Made by a program: the position numbers and the translations under genes. This document shows, one piece after another, positions 8,986 to 18,224 of a stretch of DNA of 64,000 nt. Location of the stretch: contig JACKOH010000001.1 of the NCBI GenBank assembly GCA_024234395.1, positions 62,001 to 126,000 on the forward strand. The letters are read 5' to 3'. Origin of the DNA: Pseudomonadales bacterium (GTDB lineage: Bacteria > Pseudomonadota > Gammaproteobacteria > Pseudomonadales > Pseudohongiellaceae). Each line of letters opens with the position of its first letter. Within the stretch, counting starts at the first letter, position 1. A model generated the notes under the pieces. The model was not told the origin of the DNA. It ran no database searches and saw only the letters and a program-made list of their open reading frames with translations.

Positions 8986-11181
8986 TCAGCGGGCCAGCGG
9001 GTCAGGTCGCAACTGGAAGTGGTAGACCTTGCTGGTGGTGCCGGCCCCTGTTTCCATGTGAAACGGCGCGCGGCTGGAGATAGTGGCCCAGATGCCACGA
9101 CCCTGCCAGCCGGCGTCCGGATCGTCGATGCGGCCGTCCATCCATTTGGTGTAAAAGCCCAGCGGATAGGGCACGATCAGGCGTACCCACTCACCGTCAT
9201 TGAGTGCCAGCAGTGCTCCGGACTGATTGCCTGTATTGATCGGCGTATTGGTCCCCAGGCCCAGCGTGTCGAACTGATCCACCCAGGTGAAATAACTGCC
9301 TTCCGAGCTGCCGGATTGCTGAATATTCTTGAATTGTGGCAATGGCTCGGTGAAGAAGCTCCAGCCTTCCGGGCAATGCTGCCCGGTAGCCTGTGGTCCA
9401 TTGAGCGGTGCGGTGCATTTGCGTCGGTCAAAACTGCCCATATGCCCGCTGGCCAGGGCTACCCAGGCAACCCCGTCACGGTCGATATCCATGCCGCGTG
9501 GGGAGAATCCCTCGATGGCATTACCGTTCTCATCCAGCGGCAGTTCATAGTACTCGGTAATCGCCGTATGGACCGGGTCGTCACCCGGAACTATGCGGAC
9601 CACCGCGCCGGGATAGCTCAGGTTGGAACCCCAGATTGACCCGTCGGGTGCCGGAGCGACGGCGTAGAGACCGGAATTGATACGCTTGTCGAGCGCTGGA
9701 TCCACCGCGTCGCCGGGCTCTACATAGGCATCCCTCTGGCCATTGCCGTTGGTGTCGAGGATAAAGGGCGTCCAGCCCTGGGCCGCGACCGGATCACCAG
9801 TTTCCAGGAACTGTCTGGTATTGAACCAGCCCACCACATTGCCGCCACCGCTGGTCCACAGGGTGTTGTCTGCATCCTCGGCGAACATCAGGTGGTGGGT
9901 ACCAAAACAGGTGTTGATCGGCGTATAGACATCGGTCCCGGGATCGTAAACGCCCAGGTGCCGACCGGATGGTCCCAGGGGAAACTCCTGTGCTGACGGA
10001 TGCTCCGATCCCTCCCTGCAGAAGTCGGGAACATCACCCGGCGCCCGGGCCCGGGAAGTAATCCAGACCCGGCCCTCGCTGTCCATCATCGGGTTGTGCA
10101 CCGTGGTGGAGGTATCCCATACCACCTCGTCACCCCAGTAAGGCGAGGGTGCCATGGGCGGAGGGGGATCCGGATTGTAAGCGGGATCTTCAGGAAACAC
10201 CGGTACCTGATCGGTAGAGTGGTTGACCGGGTCCAGCACCGGCAGGTAATCGGCGCTCTCTTCCAGGGCACCGTAGAGTTTGCCAAAGGAGTTTACGGTC
10301 GGATCCCGTCGGTCGGTAGAAACCAGATCATGAAGATAGGCTTTAGGATCGGCCCAGTCCCACTGCGTGATAACCACGTTGCGCTCCAGCCCCTGAGGGC
10401 GTTGCGGTGCGGGAGGCAGTTCTCCGGCGGCAATACGGTCGGTCCAGTCGGCGTACATCTGCAGGGTCCGGTCACCCATTCCAGCCAGCGTCCGGCTCAT
10501 GAAGCCGCCGGCCTGTCCGGACCGTACCCGCCGGTTCCAGGCATCGAAACTGGTTTCCGCAGTGGCGAACAGATCGGGTATGGTGCGCGTCGCGGCATTA
10601 CCCATCTGATGACAGACCACGCAACCGCCATTGGTGACCCGGCGGATATAATCGTCCTGGGTCTGTACCTCGACCGCAATTCCGTTGCCGTCCGGACCGG
10701 TACCGGGAAACTCATGTTCCCCAGGGATTTCCAGCAGGGAGTACCAGTAGCCCGCCGGATAGTACTGTGCGGCTGCCGCTGCGTCCGGGGCGATTTCCGC
10801 AGTGAGGTTGAGCTGTTGGCCGGGTTCTGACGTGATACGGGCGGAATCCACCAGGCCGTAGCCTCTGACCCAGACTTCGTAGCTGGCGGTGGGCAGATCG
10901 GGGATCACGTAGCGACCCTGGTCGTCGGTGACCACTGTTTTGGAATAAAGTGTCGGTAGATCACGGGTTTCAGCAATTACCCAGACGCCGGCCTCTGGAC
11001 CGTTGCTGCTGGAGACCACGCCCGCGATCGTATCGTCATCGACAGCCTGCATGCCGGCAGCGGCGCCAGATTGAGCTGTCGTTGGAGAAGTCGGGTTGCC
11101 GGTATCCGCCTCGCCGCAGGCGGTCAGGGCCAACACTGTCAGGACGGGAAGCACGATTCGAAAGGAGCAGACTTCAGACAT
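8986..11181 (-). CDS. Lipoprotein with carboxypeptidase-regulatory domain, c-haem motif and beta-propeller-like C-terminus
   Basis: 731 aa. The N-terminus is a lipoprotein signal with lipobox LTAC at about residues 19-22. Residues about 50-130 form a carboxypeptidase-regulatory-like (Ig/transthyretin-type) domain (VTDDQGRYVIPDLPTASYEV). One CVVCHQ motif near residue 185 is a c-type haem site. The remainder has repeated short blocks (DSEGRVWITSRA, EDADNTLWTSGG, APDGSIWGSNLS, DRDGVAWVALAS), the pattern of virginiamycin-B-lyase-like (streptogramin lyase) propeller repeats. The protein is thus predicted to be membrane-anchored and periplasmic. No partner gene adjoins it; it could be an electron-linked lyase or sensor, but no activity can be assigned from sequence. 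Confidence 0.75.
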   Translation of the reverse strand: MSEVCSFRIVLPVLTVLALTACGEADTGNPTSPTTAQSGAAAGMQAVDDDTIAGVVSSSNGPEAGVWVIAETRDLPTLYSKTVVTDDQGRYVIPDLPTASYEVWVRGYGLVDSARITSEPGQQLNLTAEIAPDAAAAAQYYPAGYWYSLLEIPGEHEFPGTGPDGNGIAVEVQTQDDYIRRVTNGGCVVCHQMGNAATRTIPDLFATAETSFDAWNRRVRSGQAGGFMSRTLAGMGDRTLQMYADWTDRIAAGELPPAPQRPQGLERNVVITQWDWADPKAYLHDLVSTDRRDPTVNSFGKLYGALEESADYLPVLDPVNHSTDQVPVFPEDPAYNPDPPPPMAPSPYWGDEVVWDTSTTVHNPMMDSEGRVWITSRARAPGDVPDFCREGSEHPSAQEFPLGPSGRHLGVYDPGTDVYTPINTCFGTHHLMFAEDADNTLWTSGGGNVVGWFNTRQFLETGDPVAAQGWTPFILDTNGNGQRDAYVEPGDAVDPALDKRINSGLYAVAPAPDGSIWGSNLSYPGAVVRIVPGDDPVHTAITEYYELPLDENGNAIEGFSPRGMDIDRDGVAWVALASGHMGSFDRRKCTAPLNGPQATGQHCPEGWSFFTEPLPQFKNIQQSGSSEGSYFTWVDQFDTLGLGTNTPINTGNQSGALLALNDGEWVRLIVPYPLGFYTKWMDGRIDDPDAGWQGRGIWATISSRAPFHMETGAGTTSKVYHFQLRPDPLAR

Positions 11182-11314
11182 GGTGACCTCGTTATTATTT
11201 TGATGAGGGAATCCACACTCTACTGTGATCAGACCCGGGTGGCAATGCAGGGTGGCTGCGAACGGTAGTGGGCAGGCGGTGAACTGCTGGTATTGTCAGT
11301 CAGGCGGTAGGATA

Positions 11315-11392
11315 ATGCGCAGCGACCCGGTCTCCCTGGAGCAGCAAGCCCTCTGGCGACTCACCTTTTTCCCCGCGGGAAACCTCTGTTGA
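11315..11392 (+). CDS. Possible 25-codon upstream ORF coupled to GNAT-C39 gene
   Basis: ATG at 11315, preceded by TAGGA, opens a 25-aa frame (MRSDPVSLEQQALWRLTFFP...) ending at TGA 11390-11392, 2 bp before the ATG of the next gene, which itself has no clear ribosome site. This geometry fits translational coupling. Too short for codon-use tests; it may be chance. Confidence 0.3.
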   Translation: MRSDPVSLEQQALWRLTFFPAGNLC

Positions 11393-11394
11393 CA

Positions 11395-12531
11395 ATGACA
11401 TCCACTGTATCAACTCCAGTAACTGAATCTGTCAGGGTACGGCCAGCCGGGCTGGACGACCTGGAGCGTCTTTATGCGCTGGAAGTGGCGACTTTTGAAA
11501 CCGACCGGTTAAGCCGCCGCCGTATGCAATACTGGATCCGGGCGGAAAACGGTATCCTGTTGCTGGCCGAGCAGGGCGAGAAATTGCTGGGCTACTGCCT
11601 GACCCTGCTGCATCGGGGAACCCGGCTGGCGCGACTTTATTCACTGGCCGTGAGCCCGGAGGCGAGGGGGCAGGGTATCGCCGTGGAGCTGATTCAGCGG
11701 CTGGAGAAACTGGCGGTTCAGCGCGGCAAGCTGTTCATGCGCCTGGAAGTCGCCAAGGACAATCAGGCGGCGATTCAGCTATACAAGAAGCTTGGATTTG
11801 TGACATTTGGCACGTTCGAGGATTACTATGAGGATCACCGCGACGCTCTGCGTATGCAGAAGCGGATTCGTCATGTCGAAGCGAATCTGCGCCGTCAGGA
11901 GGTTCCCTGGTATCAGCAGACCACCGGTTTTACCTGCGGGCCGGCGGCTCTGATGATGGTGATGACGGCACTGGACCGGAGCATCCGGCCCAGCCAGGAG
12001 CTGGAGCTGGATATCTGGCGTGAAGCGACCACCATCTACATGACCACCGGACATGGAGGCTGTCATCCGATCGGTCTGGCACTGGCTGCGCAGTCACGGG
12101 GATTCGAGGCCAGTGTCATGATCAATAACACGGAACCGCTATTTGTGGAGGGAGTCCGGACTACCGGGAAAAAGCAGATCCTGACGGTCGTGCATAACCA
12201 TTTTGTTGCCCAGGCGGTGCAGGCAGGTGTGCCCGTCACTCACGCCAACATCACCCAGAAGCAACTGGAACAGTTCCTCGACGAAGGGGCACTGGTGCTG
12301 ATGCTGATCAGTACCTATCGCATGGATTCCAGAAAGGCACCCCATTGGGTAGCGGTCACCGCTATCGATGACCAGTGCCTGTATGTGCACGATCCCGACC
12401 CGACCGAGGACGAACAGAGTGCACTCGATTGTCAGTACCTGCCGATACTGCGCCGCGATTTCGACCGCATGAGCGTGTTTGGCAGGAACCAGCTGCGCAC
12501 CGCTGTCATTGTCAGGAAGCAATCAGCCTGA
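11395..12531 (+). CDS. GNAT acetyltransferase / peptidase C39-like fusion
   Basis: 378 aa from the ATG at 11395 (a TTG two codons upstream is in frame). Residues about 12-155 are a GNAT domain, with the acetyl-CoA loop SPEARGQGIAVELI and the LYKKLGF motif near its end. Residues about 170-378 are papain-like C39 peptidase: QQTTGFTCGPAAL places the catalytic Cys near 181, and RKAPHWVAVTAID gives the His near 317. No transporter domain is present, so this is not a bacteriocin exporter. In other proteobacteria such fusions travel with RimK-type ligases (amidoligase neighbourhoods); here rimK lies 5 kb away. A role in modifying or processing peptides is inferred. Confidence 0.85.
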   Translation: MTSTVSTPVTESVRVRPAGLDDLERLYALEVATFETDRLSRRRMQYWIRAENGILLLAEQGEKLLGYCLTLLHRGTRLARLYSLAVSPEARGQGIAVELIQRLEKLAVQRGKLFMRLEVAKDNQAAIQLYKKLGFVTFGTFEDYYEDHRDALRMQKRIRHVEANLRRQEVPWYQQTTGFTCGPAALMMVMTALDRSIRPSQELELDIWREATTIYMTTGHGGCHPIGLALAAQSRGFEASVMINNTEPLFVEGVRTTGKKQILTVVHNHFVAQAVQAGVPVTHANITQKQLEQFLDEGALVLMLISTYRMDSRKAPHWVAVTAIDDQCLYVHDPDPTEDEQSALDCQYLPILRRDFDRMSVFGRNQLRTAVIVRKQSA

Positions 12532-12556
12532 TCAGTGCGCTTCTGGACTCCGGGGG

Positions 12557-13780
12557 TCAGGGCCCGGCGCCTTTCTGCAGGTGCGCCGAGTAATCCTGTT
12601 CCCGGATCGGCCAGTGTAACAATGCCGCCAGGATACCCAGGACAATTCCGGCCATCCAGATGCCGTCGTAATTTCCCGTGCGTTCGTACAGCCACCCGCC
12701 CAGCCAGACGCCGCTGAAACTGCCCAGCTGATGACTCAGAAAGACGATGCCGTAGAGAAAGGTCATGTAGCGGGTGCCGAAAAACAGTGCCACCAGGCCC
12801 GAGGTTGGCGGCACGGTGGCCAGCCACAGAAATCCCATGGCGGCGCTGAACAGCAGAATTCCGGGGATTGTGGTTGGGGCCATCAGGAAGATGGCGATTA
12901 TCACGGCCCGGGCCAGGTAGATGAAGGCCAGCAGCCGGTGCATGGGTCGCTGCCCGCAAAGCGTTCCTGAATAATAGGAGCCGAACACATTGCACAGACC
13001 GATCAGGCTGATACTCCAGGCCCCGATAGCTGCGGGAAAGCCCAGGTCCACTACATAACCGGGCATGTGAACGGTGATAAAGGCCACGTGAAAACCGCAC
13101 ACAAAAAAGCCGAATACCAGCAGGGTGTAGGAGCGTACCTGAAACGCGTTGCCGGCAATTCGGGCCAGGCTGGCCCTGACCTGCGCGTCATCCGCCTCGT
13201 TCTGAGGGCCGCCGTAGCGGGCCAGGGGGATCGTGAACAGGGCCATCAGGAATGCCGACACCCCGAGAAACTGCAGGGCCTGAAACCAGCCGACTGAGTC
13301 GACCACCAGCTGGATCAAAGGTACCACCAGGAACTGGCCCATGCTGCCGGCCGCAGTACCCATACCCAGCGCCCAACCGCGCCGCTCTTCGGGCACGGCC
13401 CGGGCGATGGCGGGCAGCACAATCCCGAAGGAGGTGCCGGCGACACCGGCACCCACGATCAGGCCGGCAGTAGAGATGACCTGCAGCTCGGTGGTGGAGG
13501 AGGCCATGAAATACATGCCCAGGCCATACAGCAGCACTCCACTCAGCAACACCCTGAGATTGCCGTAGCGATCGGCGAGACCACCGGCGATTACCGCACA
13601 GATGCCCCAGGAAAGGTTCTGAATTGCCAATGCCAGCGCCAGCACGTCCCGGCCCCAGCCGTTGGCCTGGGACATGGGCTGCATGAACAGGCCGAAACCG
13701 GCCCGATAGCCGAATGACAGGACCAGCAGCAGGCAGGCGCTGATCAGGACCGGAAGGTAGGCCCGGGAGGCTTGGTTCAT
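12557..13780 (-). CDS. MFS transporter
   Basis: 407 aa from the ATG at 13778-13780, with AGGAAA about 6 bp upstream; the longer frame to 14005 is rejected because it adds non-hydrophobic sequence. Twelve hydrophobic segments are visible and the MFS loop motif appears as GGLADRYGNLRVLLSG after TM2. The overall look (FGLFMQPMSQANGWGRD at the N-terminus, and a cytoplasmic loop with PLARYGGPQNEADDAQVR) matches oxalate/formate or monocarboxylate-like MFS carriers. Convergent with the GNAT-C39 gene and divergent from the transglutaminase gene. Substrate unknown. Confidence 0.85.
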   Translation of the reverse strand: MNQASRAYLPVLISACLLLVLSFGYRAGFGLFMQPMSQANGWGRDVLALALAIQNLSWGICAVIAGGLADRYGNLRVLLSGVLLYGLGMYFMASSTTELQVISTAGLIVGAGVAGTSFGIVLPAIARAVPEERRGWALGMGTAAGSMGQFLVVPLIQLVVDSVGWFQALQFLGVSAFLMALFTIPLARYGGPQNEADDAQVRASLARIAGNAFQVRSYTLLVFGFFVCGFHVAFITVHMPGYVVDLGFPAAIGAWSISLIGLCNVFGSYYSGTLCGQRPMHRLLAFIYLARAVIIAIFLMAPTTIPGILLFSAAMGFLWLATVPPTSGLVALFFGTRYMTFLYGIVFLSHQLGSFSGVWLGGWLYERTGNYDGIWMAGIVLGILAALLHWPIREQDYSAHLQKGAGP

Positions 13781-13985
13781 GATTGTTTCCTGGTTATTGG
13801 TCAGCCGGGTCGCCGGATCGTTGCGATACTGCAATCCATTGCATCTGATTGCATCCTGGCTGTTGAATACCAGGCAGTATGGCAAAAAAGCACAGTGACG
13901 GAAACGGCCAGTGCGTTCTCGAAACCGGACCGGGGTGATGCTATTATCATCGGTCCTCAAAGGGTAACGGACCGGCAGTGCTTTT

Positions 13986-16900
13986 ATGACCATTCGCGTA
14001 GCCATACATCACAAGACCACCTATCGCTTCGACCGGCTGGTCGAGATCGCTCCCCATGTAGTCCGGTTGCGACCGGCGCCACACTGCCGTACACCCATTC
14101 AAAGCTATTCGCTGAAAATTGCTCCTGCGGAGCATTTCATCAACTGGCAGCAGGACTCGTTCTCCAACCATCTGGCCAGGCTGGTATTTCCGGAGCGGGC
14201 CAGCGAGCTTTCCCTGGATGTCGAAGTGATCGCGGACATGACGGTGATCAATCCGTTCGATTTTTTCCTCGAGGAAAGTGCCGAACACTATCCGTTCAAA
14301 TATGACAAGCAGTCAAAAAGAGACCTGGCTCCCTATCTGGTGATATCGGAAAAGGGGCCGAAGTTGCAGGCCTGGATCAAGAATGTGGACCGTTCGAAAA
14401 CGCCGATTGTGAACTTCCTGGTCGGTCTCAACGCCGAGTTGCAGAAGCAGATCGGCTACCTGATCCGTATCGAACCCGGCGTGCAGAGCTGTGAGGAAAC
14501 CCTGGAGAAAGGTACTGGATCCTGTCGTGACAGCGCCTGGTTGCTGGTACAGATACTGAGACACCTGGGCCTGGCGGCACGTTTCGTATCTGGTTACCTG
14601 GTACAGCTGACAGCGGACGTAAAAGCGCTGGACGGCCCATCGGGCCCGGAAGCGGATTTTACCGATCTGCACGCCTGGGCGGAGGTCTACGTGCCCGGCG
14701 CCGGCTGGCTGGGACTCGATCCGACTTCCGGATTGTTCGCTGCAGAAGGGCATATCCCGCTGGCCTGCACCCCGGATCCGGTCAGTGCCGCACCGGTCAC
14801 CGGCGCAACCGGGGTCTGCAAGGTGGAATTCGAGTACGAGAACAAGGTGACCCGGATTCACGAAGATCCCCGCGTCACCAAGCCGTTCAATGCCAGCCAA
14901 TGGAAGCATGTGGATGCGCTGGGCAGGAAGGTCGACCGGGAACTGAAGAAGCACAAGGTCAATCTCACCATGGGTGGCGAGCCCACTTTTGTCTCCATCG
15001 ACGACATGGAGAGCGCACAATGGAATACCGCGGCGCTGGGCGAAGACAAACGCCGGCTGGCCGGAACCCTGTTGCAGGCGCTGAAGAAAAAGTTCACCCG
15101 TGGCGCGGTCACCCATTTTGGCCAGGGCAAGTGGTATCCCGGCGAACAGGTTCCGCGCTGGGCACTGGGGCTGTTCTGGCGCGTGGACAAGGAGCCGTTG
15201 TGGCGCAATGCCCAGTTGCTGGCCGATGAAACCAAACCCGGCAAAACGCCTGACAGAATCGCATCACAGTTCATGCAGACCCTGGCCGGTAACCTGGGAG
15301 TCAGGGCCGGGCACATCGTTCCCGCCTATGAGGATCGCCTGCATTACCTGGATGTCGAGGGATCGCTCCCGGCCAACGTGGAGATCGAGGACAACAAGCT
15401 GCAGGATCCGCTGGAACGCAAACGTCTGCAGAAAGTGTTTGCCCAGGGGCTCGACAAGGTGGTCGGCTACACGCTGCCGCTGGCCTGGCTGGATGATCGC
15501 CGGCGCAAGGGCTGGTACAGCTGTGACTGGTACTTCAGAAGAGAGGTGATGTACCTGATCCCCGGTGATTCCCCGATGGGCTTTCGCCTGCCGCTTAACA
15601 GCATTCCCTGGACTCCTCCCGAAAAGAAACACCGGCAGTTTGAGAAAGACCCGTTTGCCGAAGAAGAGCCGCTGGACACTTCCGCCGCGCAGCAGGGCGG
15701 GGAAGAGGACGAAGCGGACAGCATTTTTCACACTGCCCTGTGCGTGGAAATCCGCAATGGACATCTGTACGTGTTCCTGCCGCCGGTGGAGCGCCTGGTA
15801 CATTACGTTGCCCTGTTACAGGCGGTGGAGGATACCGCCGCTGCGCTGAAAACGCCGGTGATTCTGGAAGGCTACGAGCCGCCCCGTGACAGCCGGTTGA
15901 GAAAGCTGATGATCACGCCCGATCCTGGTGTTATAGAGGTCAATATTCATCCCGGGCATGACTGGAAGGAACTGACCTACATCACCGAGAATCTGTACGA
16001 GACTGCCAGGCAGTGCCGCCTTGGTACCGAAAAATTCATGATCGACGGCAAGCACACCGGGACCGGTGGTGGCAATCATGTCACCATGGGCGCAGCCAGA
16101 GCGGAGGACAGTCCGTTCCTGCGGCGTCCCGATCTGCTCGGCAGCCTGATCCGTTACTGGCAGAATCATCCGTGCCTGTCGTACCTGTTTTCCGGGCAGT
16201 TTATCGGGCCCACCAGTCAGGCACCCCGGGTTGACGAGGCGCGTGATGACAATCTCTACGAACTGGAAATCGCCCTGCAGCAACTCAGCGAAGGGGAAAC
16301 CCGGCAACCCTGGCTGGTCGACCGGATCCTGCGTAATTTCCTTGTTGACCTGACCGGCAATACCCACCGCGCGGAATTCTGCGTCGATAAACTTTATTCA
16401 CCGGACAGTGCCAGCGGTCGACTGGGCCTGGTCGAATTCCGCAATTTCGAAATGCCGCCACACTGGCAGATGAGCGCCCTGCAGATGTTGCTGTTGAGGA
16501 GCCTGGTGGCACATTTCTGGCAACATCCCTATCACAAACCGCTGATCAACTGGGGCACTGAATTACATGACCGCTTTCTGCTGCCTCATTTTACCTGGCA
16601 GGATCTGGGCTGGGTGGTCGACGATCTGCGCAGCGCCGGTTACCCGTTTGAACTTGAGTGGTTTGCGCCGTTCCAGGAATTCCGCTTTCCCCACTATGGC
16701 ACGATCCACGTTGCCGGTATGGAGTTGGAAGTGCGAGGTGCCATCGAGCCCTGGCACGTGCTGGGTGAAGAAAGCAGCGGTCAGGGGACATCCCGCTATG
16801 TGGATTCCTCGGTGGAACGGCTGCAGGTGATGGCCCGCAACATGACCAGCAACCGCTTTATCGTTACCTGTAACGGACGCAAGCTGCCACTGCAGTTTAC

Positions 16901-17282
16901 CGGTCGCGAAGGAGAATACGTAGCCGGACTCAGGTACAAGGCATGGGCCCCTTACTCTGCCCTGCATCCCACCCTGCCGGTCAATTCACCGCTGGTGCTG
17001 GACGTGGTGGATACCTTCAACAACCGGTCCCTGGGTGGCTGTACCTACCATGTTGCTCATCCGGGGGGGCGCAGTTATGACACCTTCCCCGTCAACGCCA
17101 ATGAGGCCGAGGCCCGCCGCGTCGCCCGTTTCTGGCAACACGGCCACAGCCAGGGCGAGCAGGATTTTCGCACCGAGGCTCCGCATCCCTCGCAGCCTTA
17201 TACCCTGGATCTGCGTTACGGGGCGGGCGACCGGGACAGGAAAGTTTCCCGCGTTACGGGGAGCAAGAGAACACCGGGGTAA
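13986..17282 (+). CDS. Transglutaminase-like / DUF2126 giant protein
   Basis: 1098 aa. Residues 1-80 are a bacterial transglutaminase N-terminal domain (HHKTTYRFDRLVEIAPHVV). The transglutaminase core follows: GTGSCRDSAWLLVQILRHLG gives the catalytic Cys near 179 and TDLHAWAEVYVPGAGW the His, with GLDPTSG supplying the Asp. From about residue 320 to 1060 is the large DUF2126 region (VNLTMGGEPTFVSIDD, GKHTGTGGGNHVTMG, LVEFRNFEMPPHW). The ATP-grasp-like and alpha-E genes that usually accompany this protein in amidoligase-type clusters are not adjacent. Cytoplasmic; probably a peptidase or peptide-bond-forming partner in a still unassigned peptide pathway. A 22-bp repeat begins in its stop codon. 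Confidence 0.88.
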   Translation: MTIRVAIHHKTTYRFDRLVEIAPHVVRLRPAPHCRTPIQSYSLKIAPAEHFINWQQDSFSNHLARLVFPERASELSLDVEVIADMTVINPFDFFLEESAEHYPFKYDKQSKRDLAPYLVISEKGPKLQAWIKNVDRSKTPIVNFLVGLNAELQKQIGYLIRIEPGVQSCEETLEKGTGSCRDSAWLLVQILRHLGLAARFVSGYLVQLTADVKALDGPSGPEADFTDLHAWAEVYVPGAGWLGLDPTSGLFAAEGHIPLACTPDPVSAAPVTGATGVCKVEFEYENKVTRIHEDPRVTKPFNASQWKHVDALGRKVDRELKKHKVNLTMGGEPTFVSIDDMESAQWNTAALGEDKRRLAGTLLQALKKKFTRGAVTHFGQGKWYPGEQVPRWALGLFWRVDKEPLWRNAQLLADETKPGKTPDRIASQFMQTLAGNLGVRAGHIVPAYEDRLHYLDVEGSLPANVEIEDNKLQDPLERKRLQKVFAQGLDKVVGYTLPLAWLDDRRRKGWYSCDWYFRREVMYLIPGDSPMGFRLPLNSIPWTPPEKKHRQFEKDPFAEEEPLDTSAAQQGGEEDEADSIFHTALCVEIRNGHLYVFLPPVERLVHYVALLQAVEDTAAALKTPVILEGYEPPRDSRLRKLMITPDPGVIEVNIHPGHDWKELTYITENLYETARQCRLGTEKFMIDGKHTGTGGGNHVTMGAARAEDSPFLRRPDLLGSLIRYWQNHPCLSYLFSGQFIGPTSQAPRVDEARDDNLYELEIALQQLSEGETRQPWLVDRILRNFLVDLTGNTHRAEFCVDKLYSPDSASGRLGLVEFRNFEMPPHWQMSALQMLLLRSLVAHFWQHPYHKPLINWGTELHDRFLLPHFTWQDLGWVVDDLRSAGYPFELEWFAPFQEFRFPHYGTIHVAGMELEVRGAIEPWHVLGEESSGQGTSRYVDSSVERLQVMARNMTSNRFIVTCNGRKLPLQFTGREGEYVAGLRYKAWAPYSALHPTLPVNSPLVLDVVDTFNNRSLGGCTYHVAHPGGRSYDTFPVNANEAEARRVARFWQHGHSQGEQDFRTEAPHPSQPYTLDLRYGAGDRDRKVSRVTGSKRTPG

Positions 17283-17340
17283 AACAGGGGTAAAGCAGGG
17301 TTAAAACAGGGGTAAAGCAGGGTTAAAACAGAGGTAAATC
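17280..17340. repeat. 22-bp tandem repeat (2.8 copies) between stop and next start
   Basis: The unit TAAAACAGGGGTAAAGCAGG+GT is repeated at 17280 and 17302, with a partial, diverged copy from 17324. The first copy begins in the stop codon of the DUF2126 gene, and the last supplies GAGGTAA, the apparent ribosome site of the next gene (ATG 17342). Copy-number changes would alter spacing between the two cistrons and the number of AGGGGTAA sites. Confidence 0.85.
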
Positions 17341-17341
17341 A

Positions 17342-18220
17342 ATGAGCAGACACATCAGACTGGGATTGATTCAGATGTCCTGTTCCCGGGATCGGGACAC
17401 CAGTTTTGCGACTGCCAGCAGGCTGTTGGAACAGGCGGCGGAGCAGGGTGTGCAGATTGCCATCATGCCGGAACTGTTCGCTTCGGATTATTTCTGCCAG
17501 ACCGAAGACACGGCATTATTCGATATTGCCGAACCGATACCCGGCCCCACGACTGAATTGCTGGCCGCATGTGCCGCCCGGCACAAGCTGGTGATCGTCG
17601 GATCCGTTTTCGAGCGCCGCACTGCCGGTATCTACCACAATACCTCGATGGTCTTCGATGAGCAGGGCGGCATGAGCGAACTGTATCGGAAAATGCATAT
17701 ACCCGATGATCCGCTGTTTCTGGAGAAATATTATTTCACCCCCGGCGACACCGGATTCAAGGCCCACCAGACATCCCATGCCCGTCTCGGCACCCTGATC
17801 TGCTGGGATCAATGGTACCCCGAAGCTGCCCGGCTCACTGCCCTGCAGGGCGCCGAGATACTCTGTTACCCCACCGCGATCGGCTGGCACCCGGCCGAGA
17901 AAGCGGAATATGGGGAGGCACAGGCAGGCATGTGGGAGACTATTCAGCGTTCGCACGCGATCGCCAACGGTTGTTTCGTGGCGGCGGTCAATCGTATCGG
18001 TCACGAAGGCGCGGCGGATGGCGGCATCGAGTTCTGGGGCAGTTCGTTTGTTGCTGATCCCTATGGGCGCGTGCTTGCCAAAGGCAGTGTCGACCGTGAG
18101 GAGGTGGTAATTGCCGAGGTGGATCTGGGACTGATCGAGCGGACCCGGCAGAACTGGCCATTTTTCCGTGACCGTCGTATCGATGCCTATCAGGGCCTGT
18201 TGAACCGTTTTGGGCGCTGA
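17342..18220 (+). CDS. aguB: N-carbamoylputrescine amidase
   Basis: 292 aa, full length for the nitrilase-superfamily AguB group. The catalytic triad is visible: Glu44 in MPELFASDYFC, Lys117 in LYRKMHIPDD, and Cys154 in LICWDQWYPEAAR. The HIPDDP and GWHPAEKAEYG blocks are characteristic of N-carbamoylputrescine amidases. It hydrolyses N-carbamoylputrescine to putrescine, CO2 and ammonia in the cytoplasm. Followed directly by the agmatine deiminase gene that makes its substrate (5 bp gap to the chosen ATG), so the two form an operon for agmatine to putrescine. The start lies behind the 22-bp tandem repeat. Confidence 0.93.
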   Translation: MSRHIRLGLIQMSCSRDRDTSFATASRLLEQAAEQGVQIAIMPELFASDYFCQTEDTALFDIAEPIPGPTTELLAACAARHKLVIVGSVFERRTAGIYHNTSMVFDEQGGMSELYRKMHIPDDPLFLEKYYFTPGDTGFKAHQTSHARLGTLICWDQWYPEAARLTALQGAEILCYPTAIGWHPAEKAEYGEAQAGMWETIQRSHAIANGCFVAAVNRIGHEGAADGGIEFWGSSFVADPYGRVLAKGSVDREEVVIAEVDLGLIERTRQNWPFFRDRRIDAYQGLLNRFGR

Positions 18221-18224
18221 CTTC

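Noticed and set aside
17280..17340. Tandem 22-bp repeat considered as a CRISPR remnant
   Set aside because: Units are contiguous with no spacers and lie between co-oriented genes; no cas gene present.
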